This document shows positions 26,300 through 33,896 of a stretch of 49,029 nt of DNA, piece after piece. This DNA comes from CAZTNW01 sp964614945 (lineage in GTDB: Bacteria > Caldisericota > JANLFM01). The stretch is from positions 1-49,029 of the forward strand of contig CAZTNW010000006.1 of NCBI GenBank assembly GCA_964614945.1, written 5' to 3'. Made by a program: the position numbers and the translations under genes. The notes beneath the pieces were generated by a model. That model was not told the origin of the DNA. It searched no databases and saw nothing but the letters and a program-made list of their open reading frames with translations. Positions within the stretch are counted from its first letter, which is position 1. Each line of letters starts with the position of its first letter.

Positions 26300-26452
26300 T
26301 TACTTTCTTTCTCTTTCTTTCAGACAGTCTAAGTTATACAAAAAGGGAGTTAAGTATATAAATGGGGAAATTCCCCCTTGTCTAAGTTTAGTATCTAAGA
26401 TTAAGGCTTTTTGCCAAATCTCTCTATCAAACTTATTTATATTATCTGACAT
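26300..26452 (-). CDS. Small protein, unknown, coupled to PAPS-reductase-family gene
   Basis: A 50-residue protein whose ATG (26452-26450) overlaps the stop of the upstream gene as TAATG, with AAGGA six bases before. It has a charged N-terminal helix (MSDNINKFDREIWQKALIL) and a basic end (LKERERK). A longer in-frame start upstream would lie inside the neighbouring gene and lacks support. It is the last gene of the minus-strand block. Function unknown. Confidence 0.6.
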   Translation of the reverse strand: MSDNINKFDREIWQKALILDTKLRQGGISPFIYLTPFLYNLDCLKERERK

Positions 26453-27354
26453 TATATTTCCTTCTCCTTCTTGTATTTTATTCCACAGTAATCCATTACC
26501 TTTCCACATCCAAGCTTATTTATACAATAATCATATATTTGTGGATGTGTGTCTTGCATTAGTTGAAATTTATTTGGTTCTTTTTCCATGTGAACTCCAA
26601 ACATGCACCACATACAGCCAGTTCTTTCATAGCCCATATCGTATATTTTAGAATAAGGGACATTGAATTGCTTAATGTATTCCCAAATATCTTGTTCAAG
26701 CCAAAAAGATAGTGGTAAGCAAACTGGTCTGTTTAGGTTAAATCCATTGCATCCATTTTGTAAGTATTTTTGCTCTCTCATTCTTGAGTCTTGTGCCATT
26801 GTTCCAATTATTGGGTGCAAAGATGTTTCTTTTTCATATTTTTTTGCTGGTATTTTTTTCATTACATCGCAGCATCTTGAATCAATCTTAAATGGAGCAT
26901 TAATTAAGAATTTCCATTTTTCACTAATCTTGCCATTACCATTTTTATCGCCATATAGTCTTTTGTTTTTTAGTTTAATAGAATTTGTGGATGTTATTTG
27001 TGATATTTTGTAGGCAACTTCTTTGCTCACAACTGGATACCCATATTTCTCAACTACTTCAAGAAAAGACATCTTTGGCTTAACCCAGTCAACATTATCA
27101 ATGGTTTTAACAAATTCTCTTATCTCTGGATATTCAAGTCCAGTATCAAAAAATACGGCTTTTACATCTGGATACATGCCTCTAACTATATGAAGTAAAA
27201 CAGTTGAGTCTTTGCCACCAGAAAAAGACACGTAAACCTGTCCATCCCAATGTTCATACCATTCTTGTATTCTAAACTTTGTCATCCTTATTTTTACTTC
27301 CAATGGCAAAGACTGTTTTTGCTTTAATTCATAGGGTAAAACTTTTAAGTCCAA
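26452..27354 (-). CDS. PAPS-reductase-family PP-loop ATP-dependent enzyme
   Basis: A 300-residue protein. The PP-loop motif SGGKDST lies near the N-terminus after VYVSF. Cys motifs follow in DSRCCDVMKK and TGCMWCMFG, as in phage members of this family, which may bind a metal or an Fe-S centre. I chose TTG 27354 because GGGGAGG ends six bases upstream and the previous stop is one base away; a GTG at 27372 has no good site. In known relatives the enzyme activates sulfate or modifies nucleic acid. Two methyltransferases in the same operon favour a DNA-modification link, an inference. Confidence 0.85.
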   Translation of the reverse strand: MDLKVLPYELKQKQSLPLEVKIRMTKFRIQEWYEHWDGQVYVSFSGGKDSTVLLHIVRGMYPDVKAVFFDTGLEYPEIREFVKTIDNVDWVKPKMSFLEVVEKYGYPVVSKEVAYKISQITSTNSIKLKNKRLYGDKNGNGKISEKWKFLINAPFKIDSRCCDVMKKIPAKKYEKETSLHPIIGTMAQDSRMREQKYLQNGCNGFNLNRPVCLPLSFWLEQDIWEYIKQFNVPYSKIYDMGYERTGCMWCMFGVHMEKEPNKFQLMQDTHPQIYDYCINKLGCGKVMDYCGIKYKKEKEI

Positions 27355-27355
27355 G

Positions 27356-27502
27356 TTAAACCTCCCCTTCACTGTGAATCGTTTCTTCGGCTAGACCTTG
27401 ATTGATAAAAAGAAAGATATCTTCTTTACTCTCAAAATGGCAAATCTCAGTAAAGAAGTTAATCATTTCTTGAGCAAGTTGCATAACCTTTTTATCTGTC
27501 AT
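27356..27502 (-). CDS. Small acidic protein, unknown
   Basis: A 48-residue protein (MTDKKVMQLAQEMINFF..., ending HSEGEV). ATG 27502 overlaps the upstream stop as ATGA, GGAG lies five bases before it, and its own stop is one base from the next TTG start. These junctions make it a likely real gene despite its size. It is helical and acidic. It could be a regulator or partner of the PAPS-family protein; function unknown. Confidence 0.6.
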   Translation of the reverse strand: MTDKKVMQLAQEMINFFTEICHFESKEDIFLFINQGLAEETIHSEGEV

Positions 27503-28041
27503 TTGAACTCCATCTGTAAAAATAAACCTAATTTATTATTAGTATCTGCTTCTATTCCTAATCCTAAAGCCTTATATCTGAGACCTATACCTAAGTCTAA
27601 GACAGGTTGTTTGGATTGCCAATTATAACCATAACCTAACTTAATTAACTTCTTTAACTGCTCTTTTTGTGGATTTTCTGTAATAATTTGAGTTGAGTTA
27701 ATACTATATTGAGAGTTAATATCAAATAAGTTATAATATTCATCATATTCCAAATGTAACTTATGCCAGCCTTTATCTTCTAACTGAAAAGTGGTATCTA
27801 AGACTGCTACCTCATAACTTAGACTGTCTTTGATTATAATGGTATCATTTACAGTATGAGTTATCGGTATCTTAACATATTTGATTTGAGGGACTACTTT
27901 AACAGCCTCTACATAAACTGTATCCACAGTTGAAGTTATATTCTTTACATTGATATAATGTTGCTTATGCCATTTGATTAAGTATATACCTATCAATAAG
28001 ATAGAAATAATACTTAAAGCAATTCCTATTTTCTTTAACAT
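27499..28041 (-). CDS. Single-pass membrane protein, spanin-like
   Basis: A 180-residue protein with one N-terminal membrane segment (about residues 5-23, IGIALSIISILLIGIYLI). Next comes a long polar, beta-rich outside part, and the end is rich in alternating Gly/Leu (LGYGYNWQ, GLRYKALGLGIEAD). An inner-membrane anchor with an extended periplasmic domain resembles i-spanins or periplasmic lysis accessory proteins. It follows a two-segment membrane protein in the same operon. No lipobox is seen. Function is inferred from topology only. Confidence 0.6.
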   Translation of the reverse strand: MLKKIGIALSIISILLIGIYLIKWHKQHYINVKNITSTVDTVYVEAVKVVPQIKYVKIPITHTVNDTIIIKDSLSYEVAVLDTTFQLEDKGWHKLHLEYDEYYNLFDINSQYSINSTQIITENPQKEQLKKLIKLGYGYNWQSKQPVLDLGIGLRYKALGLGIEADTNNKLGLFLQMEFK

Positions 28042-28271
28042 AACTTACTGTTTATCAGGTCTTTAATCTGTTCTATCAGATCTTTCAGTTCTTTAACTGT
28101 CAGTTCTTGTGCTTTATTTTCTATGATATTCCATAAACCATAAATAATACTTACTGTTAACCATACAATAATAGCTTGAGATCCTGTTATTTTGCCAAAC
28201 CAGCAAAATAAAGAGGCTACTATAAAAGTTAATAGAAAAAGCAAGAACTTTCTACTTAACAGCTTGTTCAT
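28035..28271 (-). CDS. Two-segment membrane protein, possible second holin
   Basis: A 78-residue protein with GGAGG before ATG 28271. Hydrophobic segments lie at about residues 8-26 and 32-52, followed by a charged coiled-coil end (LTVKELKDLIEQIKDL). The topology resembles holins or antiholins. It overlaps neighbours on both sides (20 bases with 28252, 7 bases with 28041), so it is part of a tight cassette of three membrane proteins. The phage has another holin at 25229, so this one may regulate timing or act with spanins. Confidence 0.6.
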   Translation of the reverse strand: MNKLLSRKFLLFLLTFIVASLFCWFGKITGSQAIIVWLTVSIIYGLWNIIENKAQELTVKELKDLIEQIKDLINSKLC

Positions 28272-28896
28272 CTAACACCTCCACAAAATATTTGAGACTT
28301 TTCTTGAGAATGGTATGAGCAAAATCTTCTGTCTTAATAAATAACCTGGATGTTTTATCATTGATTTCATCTTCTCTAATATCCATAACAGCTAAAGCAT
28401 AGTTGTTATAAAGACATTCCAGTTCCTTGACCTTTTCCACATCTAGTTTATTCAGATATTCTCTAACTTGCTTAGTTAAGTCTATTTTAAGCGAACTTAA
28501 CTTGATTTTTAATTGTTCTTCAGAAAGATTATCCAAACCTATCTCTATTATATCTTGCACAAAATCAATCAATAATCCTATCAATATATCTATAAGTAAG
28601 GTGATTTCTGTTTTATCTGTCCAGTCTATAGCGTGTTTAGCTATATCTGTTAATCTTTGGTTAATGCTTTGTTGTTTGATATAAGGGTCTATAGTAACGG
28701 AATGTTCTTCTAACTTACTAATAATACTTTTATGAGCTTCTTGATTATTGTAATCAAACTCATTCAGTTCTCTACTTATCTTTTCAATTCTTTTGTTAGG
28801 TTTATAGTTGACAAAATAGGACACTAAAGCATTGGCTATTGCAGTGACAAAAGCTAAAGTTCCTATGATAACAGCAGGATTTTGTGTTTCTACCAT
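28252..28896 (-). CDS. Membrane-anchored helical protein, unknown
   Basis: A 214-residue protein with one membrane segment near residues 8-28 (AVIIGTLAFVTAIANALV) and a long helical, charged remainder. GGGAG precedes ATG 28896. A hydrophobic helix near 100-125 (LLIDILIGLLIDFVQD) may be a second membrane contact. It heads the three-gene membrane cassette 28896-27499. Function unknown; lysis control or superinfection blocking are possible. Confidence 0.55.
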   Translation of the reverse strand: MVETQNPAVIIGTLAFVTAIANALVSYFVNYKPNKRIEKISRELNEFDYNNQEAHKSIISKLEEHSVTIDPYIKQQSINQRLTDIAKHAIDWTDKTEITLLIDILIGLLIDFVQDIIEIGLDNLSEEQLKIKLSSLKIDLTKQVREYLNKLDVEKVKELECLYNNYALAVMDIREDEINDKTSRLFIKTEDFAHTILKKSLKYFVEVLDEQAVK

Positions 28897-28931
28897 TTTT
28901 AACTCCCAAAGACAGAGAAAAGACCATAATC

Positions 28932-28946
28932 TAACTTGTCAAGTTA
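28932..28946. promoter_or_regulatory. 15-bp palindrome, possible operator
   Basis: TAACTTGTCAAGTTA reads as a perfect palindrome around its centre base. It contains TTGACA on the minus strand and sits between the methyltransferase stop and the membrane cassette. No good -10 follows at standard spacing, so an operator is likelier than a strong promoter. Confidence 0.45.
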
Positions 28947-29843
28947 AATATGGGAAAATATGGTAGTTTGTTCCAAGTAACTGTTAATCCTGTTTTGAGC
29001 ATATTCTATGGCTCTGTTGTCTAAGTCTATTCCGATAAAATGTTTATCTTGTTTTAAGGCTACTATGGCAGTAGTTCCTGTTCCCATAAATGGATCTAAT
29101 ACAATTCCATTGGGAGGACATACAGCATTTAAGATAGGGACTATAAGTTGTTCAGGATAAGGTGCTTTATGGAAACAACCATTATTGGAAACTGCTACCT
29201 TCCAGACAGATCTCATTATTCTACCTTCAACTTCTCCATCTTTGACTTTATTATAGAACTTCTGGATAGATTTATGTTCTACTTTGACAATCTCATCTTT
29301 ATATTTATCTCCGATACTCACCTTTAAGTCTCCCAAATTGGGAGTTGCAAAAGGCTCATACTGAGTTTGAAAATAATAGTGCTCTTGTTTAACAAAGAAG
29401 AAGATCTCTTCATAATTAACTATGAATCTCTTTTTACAAGGTCTGGGCATTATATTGGGCTTATGCCAAATAAGCTTGTTGGGTATAATCCAGCCTCTAT
29501 TTAACATCTCTATTCCAAATCTGGCAGGTATCATAGTTAAAGTTCTGGGAGACAGTTTGGTAGCATTATTGATCTTAGTTTTGGTGCTACCATAATAAGT
29601 GTCTCCTATAATAACAAAAACAGAACCTTCAGGTTTGAGAACTCTCTTAATTTCATCAAATAAATCACAAAGATTAGATATATAATCTAAGTAACTATCT
29701 TCCAGTCCCAACTGACCTTCTACTTCATAGTCTCTCAGGTTCCAATAGGGAGGAGAAGTAACTACACAATCCACACAGTTATCTGGAAGTGTAGCTACTA
29801 TCTCCTTACAATCTCCCCATAATAATTTATCTTTCCAATCCAT
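28944..29843 (-). CDS. DNA methyltransferase, likely N4-cytosine or N6-adenine type
   Basis: A 299-residue enzyme with AAGGA before ATG 29843. Motif IV is DCVVTSPPYWNLRDY near residue 25, with SPPYW more usual in N4-cytosine than N6-adenine methylases. Motif I is DPFMGTGTTAI near residue 250. This order, catalytic motif first and SAM motif last, is the beta class. A target-recognition region lies between. It may protect phage DNA from host restriction. No restriction partner is nearby. The specificity cannot be read from the sequence. Confidence 0.9.
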   Translation of the reverse strand: MDWKDKLLWGDCKEIVATLPDNCVDCVVTSPPYWNLRDYEVEGQLGLEDSYLDYISNLCDLFDEIKRVLKPEGSVFVIIGDTYYGSTKTKINNATKLSPRTLTMIPARFGIEMLNRGWIIPNKLIWHKPNIMPRPCKKRFIVNYEEIFFFVKQEHYYFQTQYEPFATPNLGDLKVSIGDKYKDEIVKVEHKSIQKFYNKVKDGEVEGRIMRSVWKVAVSNNGCFHKAPYPEQLIVPILNAVCPPNGIVLDPFMGTGTTAIVALKQDKHFIGIDLDNRAIEYAQNRINSYLEQTTIFSHI

Positions 29844-29853
29844 TTAATTTCCT

Positions 29854-30975
29854 TTATAAAAATCTTCTTTGTTCAAGCTCATATTCAATTCTTTGTTTGG
29901 CTATGTTAAAATATTCTTCTTCTATTTCTATGCCAATATACTTAAATCCACATCTAATACAAGCTATAGCTGTAGAACCAGAACCGATAAACGGGTCAAG
30001 AACAATTCCATTAGGCGGAGTTATCAAGTTACATAAATACATCATCAAGCTTAATGGCTTAACGGTTAGATGTGTGTTTCTGCCATCAACGCCAGCACTT
30101 CTTTCCTTTTCGCTTGCTTTAGCACAATAAAAAAAGCGTGAAGCACTTTTATTGCCGATACCAGGGAATAGAGATACCACATCATCAGAATCATCAATAA
30201 TAACATTTGAAGGGAATCTGCCCAAATCATTTTGTCGTCTTATTATCCCGATTTTACCAACGAGATAATTTCCTCCTAAAAATTTATGTGTATTTCTGTC
30301 TATTCTAACATAAGGTTTAAGTTCTTTATTTGTAATTCTGCATTTATCTATATTTAATCCACCAGTTCTGTATTTGATTTTATTCCTTGCCATATTTTTC
30401 TCGGCTATTGGTTTTCTTGCTAAAGTCCATAATTCCATCGATGGCTTTAAGCAAGTTCTCCAGCCGTCCCATTCTTTGGCTTCATTAGTTGCTGAAAGTG
30501 TTTCATAAAACTCTTTATCTAAACCTTTCTGGTCTTTGCTGTTTATATTGTAACAACCGTGTCCACTATTTTTATTTTTACCATCGGTTCTTAATTCACC
30601 TTGTTTTCTTTCGGCTCCAAGTTCTCTATCTATTGCTTTGCTAATATCCATTGATTTAGGCAGTCCCACTGAATATATCCAAGCGATTGCGTCTCTGATT
30701 TCAAAGCCAGCATTGTCTATGTTCATCGTTGCTCTGTGATATGTTCTTGTTCCGCAAGCTGATAATAGATGTCCGCCTGGCTTTAATATTCTTAAGCATT
30801 CAGTCCAGAACTCTACAGATGGCAATTCATTATCCCATTTCTTATTCATAAGTTTGATAGCATAAGGCGGGTCTGTAACTATTGCGTCAATAGAATTATC
30901 AGCCATTGTTTTTAGTATTTCAATGTTATCGGCATTATATAAAATGCCATAATCTGTTGTATGTGTATCAGGCAT
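29854..30975 (-). CDS. DNA adenine-N6 methyltransferase-like protein
   Basis: A 373-residue beta-class enzyme with AGGAG before ATG 30975. The catalytic DAIVTDPPYAIKLM is near residue 32, and the SAM site DPFIGSGSTAIAC is near residue 325. The middle (about 120-290) is longer than usual and may hold the specificity domain. DPPY is typical of N6-adenine methylation. It lies 10 bases upstream of the second methylase, so the two probably act together, modifying two different sites on phage DNA against restriction. Confidence 0.88.
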   Translation of the reverse strand: MPDTHTTDYGILYNADNIEILKTMADNSIDAIVTDPPYAIKLMNKKWDNELPSVEFWTECLRILKPGGHLLSACGTRTYHRATMNIDNAGFEIRDAIAWIYSVGLPKSMDISKAIDRELGAERKQGELRTDGKNKNSGHGCYNINSKDQKGLDKEFYETLSATNEAKEWDGWRTCLKPSMELWTLARKPIAEKNMARNKIKYRTGGLNIDKCRITNKELKPYVRIDRNTHKFLGGNYLVGKIGIIRRQNDLGRFPSNVIIDDSDDVVSLFPGIGNKSASRFFYCAKASEKERSAGVDGRNTHLTVKPLSLMMYLCNLITPPNGIVLDPFIGSGSTAIACIRCGFKYIGIEIEEEYFNIAKQRIEYELEQRRFL

Positions 30976-30984
30976 AAATCTCTC

Positions 30985-31272
30985 CTATGTTGAAATATCA
31001 TTTTCATTAAGCTCTTCTTCTATGAGATAATCAAAGTATTTATCTTGCCAAAGTTTAATTATTCTGGAGTTCTTGGCTTTGGCTACTACAACTCTTAATT
31101 TATCCAGTTCTTCTATACTATTCGCCTTGTTGATGAGTTTCCTAATCTGAGGACTTCTTAAACCTGGATGTTCTTCTGCAAACTTAATGGCAGGATTAAG
31201 TCTTTCATCTGCCGAGATTATAGAACTTTGCCCAGTTGCAGGTCTGAGATTACCATATTCTTTCTTCTTCAT
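30985..31272 (-). CDS. Helical protein before methyltransferases, unknown
   Basis: A 95-residue helical protein whose ATG overlaps the upstream stop (ATGA). A conserved-looking block (AIKFAEEHPGLRSPQIRKLIN) looks like a short DNA-binding or adaptor helix pair, but I do not recognise a family. It lies 9 bases upstream of the adenine methyltransferase start and may belong to that function. Confidence 0.55.
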   Translation of the reverse strand: MKKKEYGNLRPATGQSSIISADERLNPAIKFAEEHPGLRSPQIRKLINKANSIEELDKLRVVVAKAKNSRIIKLWQDKYFDYLIEEELNENDIST

Positions 31273-31472
31273 TCCGCATTGAACTCCCTTTTAACTATTT
31301 TTAACAGTTTGTTATTTACCTTTTCTATCTGAGTTATGTCTATATTGATCTCAGACACTTTGATGGTGATAACCAACTTATCATAGTTGGTTAAAGCCAA
31401 AGGTGTTGCTTTGGCAGATATTGATACTTCGGGTTTCTTTTTCATTTTTGTCTCCTTTTTTGAGTTTTTCAT
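31269..31472 (-). CDS. Small Lys-rich protein with two possible starts
   Basis: A 67-residue protein if it starts at ATG 31472, which overlaps the upstream stop (ATGA) and has AGGAGG seven bases before. A second in-frame ATG at 31445 has its own AAGGAG, which would give 58 residues (MKKKPEVSISAKATPLALT...). Both starts look functional, which is unusual. The core is a small beta and helix fold of unknown role. Confidence 0.6.
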   Translation of the reverse strand: MKNSKKETKMKKKPEVSISAKATPLALTNYDKLVITIKVSEINIDITQIEKVNNKLLKIVKREFNAE

Positions 31473-31750
31473 TTCTCTTCCTCCTGTGCCTTTGGCTTCC
31501 AATAATGTATTGAAAGCTGTGTTTTCATTTCCTTGATATATGGTTTATAGATGTCTCTAATTTTTATTGCCACATCAATGTTCCCGCAATATATTATAAA
31601 TGGTATATCAAATCCATGCCAATAATCGCCAGTAAATTCAGCCTTATGGCTTCTGATGCTTTCCAATGTTTCTACAACATCGCTCGGCAACGAAATACCA
31701 AGCCTATTGCATATATCCATTGTTGATAGGTTCCCTAACATGATATTCAT
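31469..31750 (-). CDS. Unknown protein, 93 residues
   Basis: AAGGAGG precedes ATG 31750, which overlaps the stop of the small upstream gene. The protein reads as a helix-rich fold (MDICNRLGISLPSDVVETLESI) followed by a mixed region with Tyr and Trp. No motif is recognised. It ends in Glu residues before overlapping the next start. Confidence 0.6.
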   Translation of the reverse strand: MNIMLGNLSTMDICNRLGISLPSDVVETLESIRSHKAEFTGDYWHGFDIPFIIYCGNIDVAIKIRDIYKPYIKEMKTQLSIHYWKPKAQEEEK

Positions 31751-31842
31751 TCCTCTTCCTCCTTTTGTGCTTTCAGCAAGCTCTTATAAGCCATTCTATT
31801 GCACTTTCTCTTATTGGTTAGTATAAAACCATTGCTTATCAT
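31747..31842 (-). CDS. Very small basic-acidic peptide gene
   Basis: A 31-residue frame from ATG 31842 to TGA 31747. It starts one base after the upstream gene's TAG and ends in an ATGA overlap with the next start, the same junction style as its neighbours. AAGGG lies a few bases before the ATG. Such tight junctions on both sides support translation. The product is basic in the middle with a Glu-rich end. Function unknown. Confidence 0.45.
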   Translation of the reverse strand: MISNGFILTNKRKCNRMAYKSLLKAQKEEEE

Positions 31843-31843
31843 T

Positions 31844-32335
31844 CTAACCCTTCTTAAAATGGCTTAAAATGCGTTTAATGGCTTTTTGTAGAAATATGGT
31901 TATTTTGTTATAATAATATTGATACTTTGCCCAATGTTTGTTTATGAACTTACCTGTTTTCAGATTTATTATTCTTGTGCTGAAACAAACAGGACATTCA
32001 TAAATGTATCTGGGTATCCTGTCTGCATATAAATATCTAACATATTTGGTTATAAGAGGAATTCCAGTCCATCTGCAATCAATGCAACCATATTTCTCAT
32101 AATTGGGATAATCTTTCATTATTTTTAAGGATTGTTTTAAGTCGCTTTTGCCATCACATATATCTCGTTTGAATATCATAATACAGTTAGCAATAGTAAA
32201 ATCTCTTGGTTCCATAAAGTTGGATTTATCCAAATATCCTAAGCTTGACACAGGACATTTACGATAAATACAAGCAAAGAGATATTTATTGTGATGTTCT
32301 CGGTATAGTTCCTGATTACATATTGGGCAATTCAT
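31844..32335 (-). CDS. Zinc-ribbon protein, paralog of 39206 gene
   Basis: A 163-residue protein. I chose ATG 32335 because AAAAGGAG precedes it; a longer frame starts at 32359. The N-terminus shows CPICNQEL, then C-x4-CP (CIYRKCP) about 25 residues on, a zinc ribbon shared with the 39206 gene (CPVCHQRL, CRNPGCP). A second Cys pair occurs in GCIDC and ECPVC, so two zinc sites are possible. It probably binds nucleic acid or protein. It adjoins the zinc-ribbon protein and radical SAM genes. Confidence 0.65.
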   Translation of the reverse strand: MNCPICNQELYREHHNKYLFACIYRKCPVSSLGYLDKSNFMEPRDFTIANCIMIFKRDICDGKSDLKQSLKIMKDYPNYEKYGCIDCRWTGIPLITKYVRYLYADRIPRYIYECPVCFSTRIINLKTGKFINKHWAKYQYYYNKITIFLQKAIKRILSHFKKG

Positions 32336-32576
32336 TTTTTCTCCTTTTAAGATTATCATAACAATACTTACAATAGCCTTGTATTAGTTCACCTTCAGGA
32401 TAATAATCTCCACAAATTTTGCATTGTTCTGCATTATCTATAAAGGGATAACTACATACAGGACAATAAAGAACAGTTATTAGTTCTGAATGTTGAGACG
32501 GTTCAACATATCTGGATACTAAAAAGTCATCTTCACGACCTACATATCCACACTTAAGACAAATTAGCTTATTCAT
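32316..32576 (-). CDS. Small zinc-ribbon protein
   Basis: An 86-residue protein with four CxxC knuckles (CLKCG, CPVCS, CKICG, CKYC), enough for two zinc ions. It overlaps the radical SAM gene by 8 bases and the next zinc-ribbon gene by 20. Such ribbons often mediate contacts with nucleic acid or a partner enzyme; here the partner could be the radical SAM protein. Inference from position. Confidence 0.7.
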   Translation of the reverse strand: MNKLICLKCGYVGREDDFLVSRYVEPSQHSELITVLYCPVCSYPFIDNAEQCKICGDYYPEGELIQGYCKYCYDNLKRRKNELPNM

Positions 32577-33342
32577 TATTCTCCTTTAAGGTTTTGTCTT
32601 TAATATGATATTCAATATTGTTGCATTTACAGAAATCAATAACGGTATTAACCGCATTATTGTAAAATTGCTGATAATTAGGATATGCCTCTATCTGTTT
32701 ATTATAATTCCATCTGCCAAATACAATCTTATTCGTAAAACTAATCCTGTTAAAAAAACTTAATAAATCCTGTTTAATTATATTAGGTGTAGGATATGGT
32801 TCAACACTAATCCAAGTTCTACAGTTATTATTGCATAATGCCATTAAGTCGTATATTCTTGCCGAATAATATGCAGAATAAGGTTCATACTTTTTCCTAA
32901 AATCTTCATCTAAAGATACCAAAGAAATCCCAAATTCGTGTTTATTATCAAATTTAGATAGTTCCTTAAAAGGCATAATTCCTTTGGTTAGTGTAACACA
33001 CTTAATTCCATAGAAATCAAGTAACTTGATTATTTCTAAGCTCATCTCTGTTACTTCGGGATAACCTACCATAAACGGGTCTGTAGCAAAACAAAGATGA
33101 ACTGACTTAATATTCTTCTGTTTCTTGGGCAACTCTTTCTTAAGCAGGTCAACCGCATTTTCAACCAGTTTTGGGTTTATCCAGTCCTCGTAATTTTTTA
33201 CTTTGCCAAATCTTTTTGCCATCATAAAAGCATAGCAAGGATATCTACAGCCGTGAGCACAACCTAGAATATGGTTAATGGCATAATCACCATATTCTAC
33301 ATTGGTCTTATTTAGAATTTGTTTTCTTGTTATCTTTTCCAT
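32569..33342 (-). CDS. Radical SAM protein, spore-photoproduct-lyase-like subgroup
   Basis: A 257-residue protein. The Cys cluster near residue 28 reads GCAHGCRYPCYAFMMAKRFG, spacing C-x3-C-x3-C, one residue longer than the usual C-x3-C-x2-C that binds the 4Fe-4S cluster. Downstream strands (SVHLCFATDPFMVGYPEV, EFGISLVSLDE) fit the SPL/Rv2578c-like branch of the radical SAM barrel. The family makes radicals from SAM. Substrate unknown; repair or modification of DNA or RNA is plausible given the methylases nearby. Confidence 0.75.
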   Translation of the reverse strand: MEKITRKQILNKTNVEYGDYAINHILGCAHGCRYPCYAFMMAKRFGKVKNYEDWINPKLVENAVDLLKKELPKKQKNIKSVHLCFATDPFMVGYPEVTEMSLEIIKLLDFYGIKCVTLTKGIMPFKELSKFDNKHEFGISLVSLDEDFRKKYEPYSAYYSARIYDLMALCNNNCRTWISVEPYPTPNIIKQDLLSFFNRISFTNKIVFGRWNYNKQIEAYPNYQQFYNNAVNTVIDFCKCNNIEYHIKDKTLKENNE

Positions 33343-33366
33343 TCTTTATCTCTTTTATCATTGTTT

Positions 33367-33819
33367 TTATTTATTTCTGGCTTTTTCCAATTCTTCTTGA
33401 ATAAAATGAATATAATTATAATCAAGAATTGTAACTATATCTGTATCCTCATCCGAAATCAAGACAGCAACTATATGTTGAGAAATAAACCAATAAAAAT
33501 TATCTCCCAATGTAGCAGGTTCACCATAATTAGTTAGAAAATAAGTCATTGCTTTCAAGGTTTGTATATCATTCATAAGCATACCATAACTAACTAAATA
33601 ATTGTCTTTATAAACAAGTGTTACCAGCATATAGTAGCCATCTAAAGCCAGATAAACATTATCGGTTTGTTGAGAAATTATATAGTCTTGTTTTCTTAAA
33701 TAAGAGTTAACTTTATAACTGGTATCTCCAATGTTTATTTCCTTAATCATTTGTGCATCTGAAATAGCTATTATTGTTAATAACAAGATAGCCAATATTA
33801 TGATTTTAATAGGTTTCAT
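33367..33819 (-). CDS. Secreted or periplasmic protein, unknown
   Basis: A 150-residue protein with AAGGAG before ATG 33819 and a clear signal peptide: KPIK, a hydrophobic core to about residue 20, then AISDA followed by Q, a likely signal peptidase I site. The mature part is a beta-rich domain (YLALDGYYMLVTLVYKDNYL). It is an exported early-region protein, which in phages often means superinfection exclusion or envelope alteration, but no family is recognised. Confidence 0.6.
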   Translation of the reverse strand: MKPIKIIILAILLLTIIAISDAQMIKEINIGDTSYKVNSYLRKQDYIISQQTDNVYLALDGYYMLVTLVYKDNYLVSYGMLMNDIQTLKAMTYFLTNYGEPATLGDNFYWFISQHIVAVLISDEDTDIVTILDYNYIHFIQEELEKARNK

Positions 33820-33829
33820 TTTTGTCTCC

Positions 33830-33886
33830 TTATATCTTTATTTTATTTAATCTTTCTAAACTATCTTCTGAATTAAACCTATCCAT
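33830..33886 (-). CDS. Possible 18-residue leader peptide
   Basis: A short frame, MDRFNSEDSLERLNKIKI, lies between the HTH gene and the secreted-protein gene. GAGAAG precedes the ATG, and its TAA lies immediately before the AAGGAG of the next gene. It may be a leader or chance. Low confidence. Confidence 0.25.
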   Translation of the reverse strand: MDRFNSEDSLERLNKIKI

Positions 33887-33896
33887 CTTCTCAAAC

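Noticed and set aside
26265..26651. A 128-residue plus-strand open frame
   Set aside because: It lies antisense to the PAPS-family gene and the small coupled gene, has no ribosome binding site, and is a by-product of the pyrimidine-rich tract.
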